A DNA stretch of 64,000 nt, from assembly GCA_022059125.1 (NCBI GenBank), contig JAEUWY010000002.1, positions 310,001 through 374,000 of the forward strand, written 5' to 3'. The DNA comes from Corynespora cassiicola (Eukaryota > Ascomycota > Dothideomycetes > Pleosporales > Corynesporascaceae). The notes under the pieces were generated by a model, which made no database searches, was not told where the DNA came from, and saw nothing but the letters and a program-made list of their open reading frames with translations. Position 1 is the first letter of the stretch. Every line of letters starts with the position of its first letter. The position numbers were made by a program, and so were the translations under genes. Below, in pieces: positions 47,810 to 59,245 of the stretch.

Positions 47810-48194
47810 TTGGATCATATTGGAAGAAAAAAGTTCTTGAGCCTTGGGATCGATCACACAACACAAAAGTTTCGGATTTTTTAATAGTACTTTCTTGACA
47901 CAACATACAGCCAGCAAGCACCTGCATCAACACATTCACATTTAACTCCCTGTTCCTTAATCTTTCCGGATCCCCGGCTTGCATCACAAAAACATCATCT
48001 TAGTTTCTCAATTACTGTATATTCTTTTTTTCCTTCCTGATCTTTCAGAATAGACAGGAGCCGATGGTTGACTTTTTGACCGCCGGGAAGAGGGGAGACT
48101 TTACATTTTGCCCGGCCTACGACTCGTTTACTTTGGATGGATGCATGGAGGCAGTTTCTCATGCATGATTTTGTATTGCATTGGAGGTGTTTTG

Positions 48195-48208
48195 CCCCCC
48201 CCCCCCCC
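48195..48208. repeat. Homopolymer of 14 C
   Basis: Uninterrupted C run on the plus strand downstream of CAF120. Confidence 0.85.
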
Positions 48209-48836
48209 AAAGTGTTGGGATCTTGTTCGTTCAACCTTTTGTGATACATACACTGGTACAGTGGCATATCATTACATTTGTTGGCTTGTTGTTTGCGTTG
48301 CGACGCCATGGGATTTTGTGGTAGGGGTGAGGGTTGAGGGTATTGTTTATGGCAGTCATGGCGAGGGCGTTTTTAATGGTGTGCGGGCTGGAGTGAGGGA
48401 GTAATGTGCGTTCTGTGAGAGGTTTGGTGGTGGTTTGGGGTATCAATGCGCGTTGTGCGTATCAATCAATCTACAGTGTGCTCTTTTCTTGTTATGAGCT
48501 TGTGTTTTTGATGTTCTTCGATGCCAATGTCCAAGGATACAGCAGCAAGTCTTGCGATGTATGTAGCTGGTTTGTTCTCGGGGTTGGCGATGGCAATGCC
48601 TTCCAATGCCCCTTCTCTATGGGAAGCCGTGCGCTCTTTGTATAACACTACATTCCTTCCTGTCTTCCTCCCACTCTTTCCCTTGGATCTTGAGTAAGGT
48701 GGCCGTGCGAAACGATGTAATAATAAATGAGCATCCCATTTGCTATATAGATATCTCAAATCGAATGGATCAGTGCCTGTGATCCTCGTTGAGAGGGCTC
48801 AGTCTCATCAACCAAGGTCACCACAACCATCGGGGT

Positions 48837-48868
48837 GATTGGGCGATTGGGTGATTGGGTGATTGGGT
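48837..48868. repeat. 8-bp tandem repeat (GATTGGGT x4)
   Basis: Four head-to-tail copies of GATTGGGT, the first ending in C instead of T. The unit contains ATTGG, a reverse CCAAT motif. Confidence 0.9.
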
Positions 48869-49212
48869 AAAGTTTGCTTAGAAGGGGTACTGGGAAAGCT
48901 CCAAAGGCCGCAAGGTTGGGTTGTGGTGCAGGTGCAAATTCCGACGCAAGGCAAATTATTTTGCGGATGGATGGTGAGTGCGATTCACGGCATCTTATGC
49001 TGATTTCCCAAGAGATCACGGTGTACTGCATGATAGGTTGTAATGTTGGGTGGTAGTGATCCACTGGTTCGTTGGGCTTGAGCCACAGCAGAGGGAGACC
49101 CAAACCCCAAGAACTTTTCCGCGGAAATGATTTGCAATTCGAAATGAATACCGCGGGAGACTAAATATCTATCCTCCTTCTATTATGCAACTAGCCCAGA
49201 ATGTCTGATTGA

Positions 49213-50070
49213 CTAAGCTCAATAGAAGAAGCACGACGCCTCTTTCAAGGTATATTCAAGGAAGGCCATAGAGCACAAGATGAAAGCCCCGTTCTGGTTT
49301 CTTTTGACATTTGCCATGGAAGCAAGAAAACGTTCAACGACATTGGCGTATGCGTCCTAGATACAAGATGCCTCAAAATACCACCAGCACAAACCCTCCA
49401 CGACATACATCCCCTGCTCTCGACCCACACCTACATCTTCCACCACGGCTATCGCGGCGTGGGCCGCACGCAAACGCGCTCCCTCTGGACCGACACCACG
49501 CAAAAAGTCGCGGCAATCGACCGAATCCGCCTTCTGCGCCACATCTTCGCCTACTCCAAAGAAGACACAGATGCAGAACCGTGCTGCCACTCGCTCAAAC
49601 CCCAGCCTTTTCCACTCCCTCCTCCTCCTCCTCATACGTCTAGATCCCCCCGGGACCCGGCATCCGCCCGTCCCATCATAATCGTAGGCCACGCCCTCCA
49701 CGGCGACATGCGCGCCCTGCAAACCTGCAACTTCGACCTCGCTGCCCACGCCTCCCCCGTGCTCGCCACCTTCGACACACAGGAGCTGGCCCGGGGGCTG
49801 TACTGGCCGGAGCGGCCCTGGCACAACGTCTCGCTCAAGCATCTGTGCGAGCGGTTAGGGTTTCGTGCGCGGAAGCTGCATAGCTCTGAGAACGATGCGG
49901 GGTTTGCGCTGCTTGTGTTTCTGAGGCTTGTGGCGGGGGTTTTGGGGGAGGGGGGCGAGAAGGGGGCTTTATGGGAGGTTGTTAGGAGGGAGAGCGGGGA
50001 CGGGGAGGTAAGGGTGGAAAGGGATGGTGGGGAAAAAGGGGGGGCTTGGACTTTAAGGGAGGGTTGTTAA
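49213..50070 (+). CDS. Gfd2-like exonuclease-fold (DEDDh-type) protein, 5' end unresolved
   Basis: An open frame from 49213 to the TAA at 50068-50070 without an in-frame ATG near its 5' end; the coding start probably lies in an upstream exon (a TGACTAAG branch and CAATAG acceptor occur at 49211-49225). The order of segments is that of fungal Gfd2/YDR514C-like RNase-H-fold proteins: VLVSFDIC near 49293, IIIVGHALHGDMRALQ, FDTQELARGLYW, HNVSLKHLCERLGF and the last motif LHSSENDAGFALLVF. Acidic residues D, D and the final His/Asp are present, but the usual D-x-E of the first motif reads D-I-C. The protein could be an inactive fold or a decaying gene. The C-terminal tail is G/E/R-rich low complexity. 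Confidence 0.55.
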   Translation, partial: LSSIEEARRLFQGIFKEGHRAQDESPVLVSFDICHGSKKTFNDIGVCVLDTRCLKIPPAQTLHDIHPLLSTHTYIFHHGYRGVGRTQTRSLWTDTTQKVAAIDRIRLLRHIFAYSKEDTDAEPCCHSLKPQPFPLPPPPPHTSRSPRDPASARPIIIVGHALHGDMRALQTCNFDLAAHASPVLATFDTQELARGLYWPERPWHNVSLKHLCERLGFRARKLHSSENDAGFALLVFLRLVAGVLGEGGEKGALWEVVRRESGDGEVRVERDGGEKGGAWTLREGC

Positions 50071-52585
50071 GATTTGGAGATTTATCTGCTCCTATAGCTT
50101 CATTTACATGTGTAGAGTCAAGAAATCTCGTACAATACCTAGAAATAATGTCGCTTAGGCAAGGAGGTTTCTGGGTATAGAAGTCAATCTAAATAGAGGA
50201 AATAGTCATTTCGGATTGGAAGATACGATCTCACGTATTCATGACTGTTCAGCATGATCATGTTGTGTAATAGGGTGAAGGGGTCCAATTTGAGTCATTT
50301 TTTTTCTTGTATATACCCCAGTGTTCATTCATATGATTCTTCCATATTATTTTATAAAGTTCAGCAGGATTTCTTGTTCTGCTCGAGTACATGTCATAGG
50401 TAGGAATCGGGTTTTGATAGGTTTTAGTTGTCAAGGAATAGAATCATTGGTTTTGCCCAGGTCTCTGAAATGAGATGACTAACATTCTTGTATTTTACAA
50501 CTGAAAATACAAAATTATTTGTTCTTGACATATTTTGGGTTTCATCATTCCGTTTGAACACGACAAAACCTAACGTAGGCTTGTGCCATCGTCCAAATTC
50601 TACAGACTTGTTATATATGGCATGATTTAGGAATTTCTCCCATGCTAGCAGGTTCAAAATGTTTAGTTGAGTAGTATAGATGGCCTTACTCTAGCTTCCT
50701 ACTTCATCTTTACAGGCTAACTTTTGCGATAAAAGAAGTTTGTTTTAAGTAAAACTCAACTCCAGTATATTCTGCAAAAGGTATTTAAAAAAATATCTTA
50801 CGCTTTTGTCTCTTTCCATGTCCAGAATTCAGTTTCGTAGCTCAAAAAATCGACGGGACACTCTAGGTTTTCTTGTATTGGCTCTCATTTATAAAAAGTG
50901 ATCCCGCATTCCGCAATCTTATAACCAAAGATGATGTGTATTTCCGATTCAAACTTTTATTGGGCGTGCCTCATTCCTCGCGTACTGCTTTGTTGTCTTA
51001 ATTTGCTGCATTCTTATGGGGGCTGATAAGGTTCGGAATATTAATTTGGTGTTCTTTTCCAGTTTTTGGGACCCCAATTTCGATGATTTCGCTGCCTCCG
51101 GGGAGCAGTCTCTCGAGTATCCTTTCAATCATTTTCGAAAAGCGCCATTTCCTTCGACGCAGATCTTCGGGGCAGTCAAAAGTTGCGAGATTCAACTTTA
51201 GCATTCTGAGTGGCATTCTGAGTGGCATTTAGTTTTCATGTAGGCGTTTAGAGTATGATTCTACATACAGATGACACAGTGGAATACCTGCGCGGTGGAT
51301 TTTGAGGGAATGCATCCCACTCTGAGCATTCAACATGGCCACTTATGGATTTGACTGTTTTTAGCTCGGAGGATGGAGGTGCGGGGTGTGTGTGTGTATG
51401 CTTTGTCGCTGCACGGGTTGGCGAAATTTTGCAACAGCGATCAAGAATGGATGAAGAAGGAAGAATCATTTTGCTCGCAAAGCCTTTACACGGCGGTTGT
51501 CCCAACAGTTTTCCGTTTGGAGGCCAAAAACCATGGAACTCGATGAGACTATCAATATAGCGCCCTTGAAGGGTTTTCAAATTCTCGAATTTTGAAATAG
51601 CGAACAGAGGATATCCAACAGGATCATCATTGCTTTCACATCAGAGATATGGTCATTTCTGGATCATTTCTGTCGCACATGACAACTCTCATGAGTTTAT
51701 GTTGAAATTCTTTTGGATGAAAGATGGAACACAAAATATCAAAGAATTTTTATGAGGTTCGTGGTACTGGTTTGGTATTTTTCGGTTGTTGGACTACTGC
51801 CTTTGACTAGTCAGAGTTTGAGACCTCGGTCTGGAAAAACGACAAATTCGGCGCTTCTTCTCAGAAATAATAATATTAGTAGTTTTGTAGAAATAATACT
51901 GATATATTATTAGTATCCCTTTATATTTTCAATATTTCAATTCCTCTCTTAGAACAGCTATACCTATACTTGGATGTGAAGCTGAACAGCGAAATATAGC
52001 GCCTTTTGACGATTTGTTGGCGGCCATTGAGTCTGTTTTAAGAACTGCAAAAATTCTCGAGGATTAAAATAAGAAATTGATTGCTTATGTCTTCGCCTCG
52101 CGCGAATCTCCCATGTTTGTTTAATAAGGAGTAGAGTCCGAGTAGCACCTATGACAAACTGGGCATCGAAGCACCACTACGATTACTCGCTTGATGACCG
52201 AAGCCCAGCCTTGATAAATTACCCAGCAATTATTGTATCAGTGTGCGATATTATCCTGACAATTCCATTGAATCCCATCTCTTGTGCCTTAATACACGTC
52301 GCAAGCAAGATTTTTCCAAAAGACTTGTCTTGACAAAGGAATAAAAGATGTTCAGTATAACGAGATTTGTTATAAAAATCAACGCGAGAAAAGGGAGTTT
52401 AGTTGTGTACTAGGTTTTTTGCTCATTGTATCGGGCATTGAACTTGGAAGCGTTTGCAAATTGAGTGGCGTTTTGATTGAGATGAAAATCACAATATCGC
52501 AGGGTTTGGGGAAGATTTACTTGGGAATTATGATATTAATTTCCGCTCTTGCGGTTAATAGTGTAGTGCAACCTGTCAAAGACAT
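50071..52585. other. 2.5-kb AT-rich, gene-poor region
   Basis: Visibly AT-rich. No confident gene. Two minus-strand frames (51248-51580, 110 codons; 50998-51228, 76 codons) read weakly like protein and may be remnants. A 12-bp unit GCATTCTGAGTG is duplicated at 51201-51224. Confidence 0.45.
51201..51224. repeat. Tandem duplication of GCATTCTGAGTG
   Basis: Two perfect adjacent copies of the 12-bp unit, followed by the partial copy GCATT. Confidence 0.8.
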
Positions 52586-53660
52586 CTAGCTCTCGGGCCA
52601 GAACTCAGCCAGCCACGGGTAGGGGTCTTCAGGGGTGTACTGGTTCAGAATCTCTCCTGTAAACTCTGTGATCCGGTCGCGCGTCTCGTTGTAAAGGGCG
52701 TATTTCTCATCAGGACCGGTTCCAACGGTGTATGGAACTGTCTGGACGTTGTTTGCAATCTCCTTGTCAACCATGCGGTTCATGTCCTGGACTTGAGAAT
52801 CTTTGAGACGGTACTCATCGCCGTAGTTGGGGTTGATCTGCACCGTCATTAATATCCTTGTCTTGAAAAACGCGGGGAAAAACTTACTATGCCCATTCTG
52901 GTACCATTGATGGCGATCACATTCTGAATAGTCACGTTGCGCTTGGCCTGGTTCAGGCAATTTCCGCAGGATTGGTAGAAAGTGCCAAACGTGTGCGCAT
53001 AAAAACCAGTAATGTTGAACTTTCCACCAAGGGAGTTATCTTGGAAGATCTGGTCGCCGTGATGTCAGCGCGCATGTCACGCATGCAGGGTCCTTGGCAA
53101 GTTGGGGTACCTTGTCGCCAGCATTCCGAGCACCACCACCAATCACGCGCAATTGAGTGTTCAAGCCCTTGGAAGTGAGAGCATCTTCGCAGACATCTTC
53201 CCACCATACTAGTAGCCAGATCAGTAAATGATCAATGCAATCAACTGGGAGCTTACGTACCGTTCTCAACCCACGCATCACCCAGAGCATGGATACCCTC
53301 AGCTTGATGCTTTCCAATTATGACATTCTTGATAGTGGCACCAGGAAGTAGGTTGAATACGGCATCAGCGTCGGTACCTTCTGCCTGCTCGTTGCAGCTG
53401 CCCTCCTCGCGCTCATAGCGCTTCATCTGGCCATCAAAGACTTGGCCGGGAGCAATGTACATGGTTTCGTTGAGGACAACGGTCTCCTTGGCCACCGGGA
53501 AGTCGATCACGGGAAAGGGAAATTGTGGAGGAGGACGAGCACCGAGATCACCTTGAGTGGCATCGGCAGAACCTCCAGGTCCATCTTGTCTGCGCCCGAG
53601 TGCTGCAGACTCGGAGAGAGCTGGCAGTAGGGGAAGGAGAATAGTACTTGAGACCCTCAT
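52586..53660 (-). CDS. Secreted pectate lyase, polysaccharide lyase family 3
   Basis: Four exons (53660-53261, 53208-53111, 53049-52888, 52837-52586) with introns of 52, 61 and 50 bp give 303 residues in frame. It begins with a signal peptide (MRVSSTILLPLLPALSESA). The PL3 core follows: DAVFNLLPGATIKNVIIGKH, AEGIHALGDAWVENVWWEDV, CEDALTSKG and GGGARNAGDKIFQDN, the conserved parallel beta-helix strands with Asp/Glu calcium ligands, then CGNC and INPNYGDEYRL. PL3 enzymes cleave de-esterified pectin by beta-elimination, outside the cell. The 40-60 residue Gly/Pro-rich N-terminal extension is longer than in minimal PL3 enzymes. A TATA box lies 96 bp upstream. Confidence 0.95.
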
Positions 53661-56600
53661 GGCGGCAGTTTTGACTGAATATATTGAATAAAGATACCGT
53701 TAAATCTTGATCCGGAGTCAATGGAGCTGCAAGCTTGGAATGATGCATCACAGCCTTTATATAGTCGTCCCATGATGAATGCTAGGCCAGATCCCTCTGA
53801 GCCTTGACCATCTAAAAAGGACAAACCCCAACCGTGACACTGCGCATCCGATGTGATAGTGCTTCTTTCCGCGATCACCATGTTACCTGTGAGGCGTCGA
53901 GGTGTAGAACCCTGGAGGTCCAAGAACCGGAAAAATTCAACGGGTGCACTGTGTTTCCGTGAATCGCAGCGCGAGAAAAGCGATCCTCCAGTCTTGGCTA
54001 CTATCGCCAAGCTAACGCCCCCCGGGGACAACGCTGCTCGGCGTCGAAAAGAGCTGCGGCACATGCTCTGGCGCGAGTCATTACCAGGTTCACGGATCTC
54101 GTAGTTATGATGGGGATATTTCTCCACGAATTGCCCCAGATTAGCCTCCACTCTCCACTCGCTTGGTGATCGTTTGCGGGGCTGCAGCCAATTGTCAAGC
54201 CACTAACATAATGGCTCACAACTAAACCTTTTAGATACTAGCATCTCATCTTTTTGTTGTTGTTGTGACGGAGGAACATTGCCCATCGCCTATGCGATGC
54301 GCAGTCAGATGAGGCTGGGTTCAGCTCAACATGCTCTTCTCCAAGGCCGATGCCTCGCACTAGCGGATTGCAAGTGAAGAAGCCGAGCCGCTACTAAATT
54401 GATATTTGTTTTTCTATTGGATGCTCAGAAATTCTAGATGTCTCCATCTTTTCGTGTACAGCAAGTAGTGGCGGAAGAAACAGCTTGCGTGTGGCTTCGA
54501 GCTGCTGCAGCCGAGTTGCTTGTCCGGAATATCTCTGCTGAATCGGCACATAATCGTACCATAGCAAATTGGAAGACAGAAGATTGGCTAATACTATCGA
54601 TCACGTCTGATTCAGTGGTCTTATGCCACTGGTGTGAATGTCAAATCTGATTAAGCCATGCTGAATCTGCTGGATGAAGTCTGCTGTCGCTAACAAAATC
54701 GAATAACCGTACTATTTGTATAATTCTTATAGAGCTTATTTAACTTCCTGTTAGAATCATTCCTTTATATACATCTGGAATGGCAATACGTGGGTTATAC
54801 CACATCGTAAATAAAAAGAAAAAAATCTACTAGACATTATTTACAGCATTAAAGTACTGCGGAAGGGACGAAAATGAAGCCTGTACGCTTCAAACAAACG
54901 TAATATCAGATATTAGATCCTATTTACTGGCTATAATGTTTGCCTACACCAAAAGGAGACTACAATATTACAGCCCTTTATCTTCTGTTAGAATGAACGT
55001 CTTAAACGCCCGTGCGTAGTATAATTGTATAGTAATAAACGATATCTTGAGCCTTTTTTATCGCATAGAGAGATTTTGAATTTTCATCATGATGGATACG
55101 TCATAGAAATGCAATATTGGTAGATGTTTGTGAGCCCAAACTTCTACATCTTATTGGTACCTTTTGTCTCGATGCGAGGGCTATGTCACTTCTATAACAA
55201 GAATTTTTCTTGTAGTGAACAAAGAATTATTCAGGAACATTAACACGTAAATTATTAGCAACAGACTTACACTTCTGCTACATAGGGTATGACGTACTTA
55301 TTCTTTCCAGTACCTTGCCATGAAACGTCGTTGCGATTGCAAACCAGGGGCAAATAAAGGGCGAATAAGAGTTAACATTTAAATTGTGGCTTCGCATTTG
55401 CAGCACACAATTCACCAAGCTTTGAGAGACATGGAGATCTGCCGCTGCATGCATAGGGTCAGCCGGAATGCGTGGACACCCTTACCATGTTGATGAATCA
55501 CAAGCGAGCGATCTGCATATGAAACATTCATATCATGCCGCTAGTGAGAGCTGCATGTATGCATCTATATTACCCTCAGAACCTCAAGTCTGCCATGCGC
55601 TGGGGCTTCACGAGATCGCTTCCAGCACAGCTCCCGAACCTCTACTATACAATATTAACGTGTAAAGGCAGACTTAAACTAGTGATTACTAGAACTTCAA
55701 GTTTACACTACAGCTTCCCCTCTTTTTGAATGTACCATTTGTAGAAAGATCAGTTGAAAACAGATGGTGAATAAGTCCTGGGCTTAGTGCCTGATATTAT
55801 TCAATTCTCGGGCCTTCTTTAGTGCTAAGCTTACACCACATGTGAGCAAGAAAACAACTGATTGTTTGGACGCTCGAGATGCGGTCGGCTACCTGGTTCT
55901 TCATCAAAGGCGGGGCAGCCATACCACCGGCCAAGAGACTCAGCCTACCTCGCCCCAGCCACACTCCCCTTCAATGTTCTTAATTGCTAAGTAATAGATA
56001 GCTGTAATTAAAATATGAAAATAAAAGTATCTAGAAATACTTAATTAATGGTTAGTATCTCGGGCCCTTGCATCGTCCAATTATGGACTCATGTTTTCTA
56101 GTTTGTAGTGTAGTGCTGCTAGTCTATCCTTGCATTGTTTTAAGATAAGACCTGTAAAACTATGCAAACTTTTGTTTTAATAACAGATTATAATATTTTT
56201 ATCTAGTCATTCTTGTTAAAAAGGCTACTCTATTTGTTAGCTTTAGACGCTAAAGTTGTAATTTATAGTCGTTAATAGGCTAAAATCTGATTTAGTTGAT
56301 ACTTTAGAATTAAAATAATTTTACTCAGGCTGTTAGCTATAAGAAATTTCGTATATCATAGATTCAAAATAAATTTTAATGTGTGTACTAATAAACACGC
56401 GTATGCGCTAAAGAAATTACTATATTTTAACAGGTTGTACAAGAAACGCCTAAAGGCTGTTCTATCTGACTTTAATTATCCTACGCTGTACCGCGGTGCT
56501 GCGCTCTGTATTCTTCTAGCCTTACCTATAGAATATTACCAGCTTTTTCATAACGTGTTAATCAATGGCGATAGCAGACGATCTTCCACATTTTGTAATG

Positions 56601-56679
56601 GAAGAGAGTTGTAATGTTTAGATACACGGTAGAAGTCCGCGTCTAGCCTCCAGCTCTCGACCCAGTGGATGAGCTTTGG
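53661..56679. other. AT-rich, gene-poor region upstream of the pectate lyase
   Basis: About 3 kb. The first 500 bp is the pectate lyase promoter, of normal GC content, and holds a 164-codon minus-strand open frame without family signal. From 54.2 kb the sequence becomes strongly AT-rich with short frames only. No transposon or RNA gene was recognised. Confidence 0.5.
53756..53763 (-). promoter_or_regulatory. TATA box of the pectate lyase gene
   Basis: TATATAAA on the minus strand, about 96 bp upstream of the start codon at 53660. Confidence 0.6.
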
Positions 56680-58023
56680 TTATAGTCTATATATGGACAT
56701 TAGGAACTCGGTGTGTCGGTACTGCCAACGGCCTCTTGAGGGTCCCGACGGCCCGATTTCACCTCCGTGGATCCACATATTTCTCCATACCCCCGCTGCC
56801 AAGAGTCGGAAAATGATAAAGACGGGGCTCGGCCCGTAAATCGATCGCAGATATCTCTCAAGTTCCAAGACTGATGTTTTTTGTATCCGTCCCCGAATTG
56901 TATCCGTCTCCGATGAACGTCGCCCTGGACAAGACGTTGCCGATCAACAGCATTCTTCCGCTATTTTAAATGACGCAATCAATCTGACTCTCGAGCGATC
57001 ATCGTGGAGTACCTCTTTCATCGATGGCCTGTGCTACAAGACATGTTGTTCAAGAACATCTTGCCGAAAGTACACTGTATCATTGGGGAACTTACCATTT
57101 TCGTCACATTGTTGCTCGAAAATTTAAACTTGTTTGAACCTGTCTTTAATAGGCTGCATTTCCCATTCCTAGGTGTTTTCCTTCATACCAGCGATATCTC
57201 CACTCCCTTCCGCCACCAGCTCCACCCAATTACAACATTGCAGAATCATTAAGATTTTTCCCAGTTCTCCTTTGTATTCTATCATTTCAAAGTTAACGTG
57301 CGCTGAATCATAGATACCGACCAGCTCTTCCATGTCTGTTCCGCATCTTGCGATCGCCAGACTTAGATCTTGAGCGGGGACGTGTAGTTCCAATTTTTCA
57401 GTTGTGTAGTAACCGGGTGGTTAGGCCAATTGATGTGAATCCTCCGGTGCCAACGAATGAGAGTCGATTTTGGTGAAGGACTAGCCAAAATCGGACCGCT
57501 TCTGACGAGCCACTGGAAAACATCAAGAATGATGTCTCACAGAGTCGTCGCCAACTCTTTTCTATCCATGAAGGCTAACCGATAATCCCCCGAAACGGCC
57601 CCATGGAGATGCCGCTTCCGAGCGCGATGTGATCCAAACATCCAGATGGTCAACCTCAGGCCACTCGAAAGGGAAATGGACCTATCTGGCGCAGGCGAGA
57701 CCATCATTCTCGATCAAAACCTACAAAACGAGATCTGATTTCTTGGGGGGGTACGGGGTTCCAAATGCCCGCTCAAAAGCCCCGAGTGCTTCTGTCTTGA
57801 CTTGAGGGTTGGCCGGAAATAGGGACAGCGCGCTAGGTACTGGCGAGCATATTTCACAAAAGACATGCCCAAAATGCAGTTTGGAAACATTGAATTGCTG
57901 AACCGAATCGCAAAGCCCTGTAGTTACTGAAGGCAGATATGGTAGCTCTGTGAAAACTGACGCATGTGTGATCGCGAATTTTTCGCGGTGGTTCGGTAAG
58001 GACGACCAGGAAAGCGTTTGGAA
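56680..58023 (-). pseudogene. Decayed protein-coding relic of unknown family
   Basis: One minus-strand frame reads as protein over about 1.34 kb, interrupted by about ten stop codons but no frame change. The longest open pieces are 58023-57724 (with FPANPQVKTEALGAFERAFG), about 57420-57172 (with LAIARCGTDMEELVGIYDSA) and 56943-56680 (with LERYLRSIYGPSPVFIIF). Most stops are TAG or TAA and could derive from CAG or CAA by C-to-T change, consistent with but not proof of repeat-induced point mutation. Stops are rarer than random expectation for AT-rich DNA. The ancestral family was not recognised. Confidence 0.4.
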
Positions 58024-59245
58024 TTAATTATGGAGGGCTTTTTATGGGATGAAAGTGCAGGGGATGTTGCAAAGAGAGGGTGTGCATGGGCGCGAAAGTA
58101 AAATTCAGGTTAAAGGATTAGATGACCCATCGAAGGGCGGAGAGCTGAAACTTTTCAATCGCTAACTCCTGCCTCTTTACTGATTTTCTCTAATCCAACT
58201 TCGCCCACTACCCCATAAGCTGTCATCATTATAAAACTTTCTAAAAGAACATGTACAAATTTCTTCAGGTTATTCCCCCTGCAAGCTCGCTAAAATCGGA
58301 TTTTTTATAGCATGTGGACCGCTATCTCCAGAAAGTCTCGACTAATAAAGTAAAAGTATTTCCGCCTAAGATCCGAACGCTTGCTTAGTAGAAACATTGA
58401 ATATAGGTTCCTAAAGCAAAGACTAGGCCGTTGTCTGAACCATATAGAGCCTTGAAAAGCCAGGCGCATGTTGGTCATGCCAAGAGCCTTCTGAGAAAGA
58501 CGAAGAAATTTCCTGAGCTGAGGCACATGGACTTACCACATTCTCATTATCGATTGAGGGAGCGAAACGTAATTAACTGTTCCGTCACGCTGCTCATTTC
58601 GCCATGGAAGACTTTCAAGCATAAACGTACCATGGGAATCTGGGGTTTGCGAGGATGACGTTCGGCGTTCGGTATCTTCCCATCCGATGAGCATGGGTAG
58701 CTCTGAGGTGCCCCATGCATAGAGAAGAAGCAATCAGGATTAATTTGGCCACTGCAACATACGTAATCTGTTTCTCTGTCAAGGATCAGGCTTAGAGATG
58801 ATTCTCGGGCCGAGCACCTGTAGGCATCACACTGGCGCCCTCAAAAGGTTTCTTGGGAGAAAGTTATCGCTGTTGCTGGGACTAAGTGGCAACACCGTAG
58901 ACTTGATCTTTTCCTCTCTCATCGAACCTATACGGAGGTAAGTCGTTTATATTCCCACATTTGACGACACTATACATCGTCATGCATATGTCAACTTCTC
59001 AATGCTCGGTTCAAGTTGCCTGCATACTGCTATCACTGCAGCACTTAGGATACCCCACCCATATCTCGTCCCGATTTTTGTCCGCTTCCAAGGGGCCGGA
59101 TAGACCTTGTCGACTATGCCTTTGACGACACAGGAGATGACCCACAGGCTAATTAAATAATTAGGGCGCGAGCAACTTTAGAACCGGAAAAATTCTAGGT
59201 ATTTAAATTCAGCCATCTTCTCTACAACTCCATATCATCACTATC
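58024..59245. other. Region between the relic and the P450 gene
   Basis: About 1.2 kb. A minus-strand frame at 58733-58305 reads as protein with a single TAA between two open parts (MLLLYAWGTSELPMLIGWED, then LRKFLRLSQKALGMTNMRLA); it could be a second relic or an upstream exon of the first. The right end has a TATTTAAA element near 59199 and is the P450 promoter. Confidence 0.35.

Larger units (their letters stand above)
47810..49212. other. Intergenic region downstream of CAF120
   Basis: About 1.4 kb. Contains a 14-C run at 48195-48208, an 8-bp tandem repeat at 48837-48868 and AT-rich flanks. No gene was recognised. An upstream exon of the exonuclease-like gene may lie in its right end. 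Confidence 0.45.

Noticed and set aside
53657..54151. 164-codon minus-strand open frame upstream of the pectate lyase
   Set aside because: Spans the pectate lyase TATA box and leader; no family pattern.
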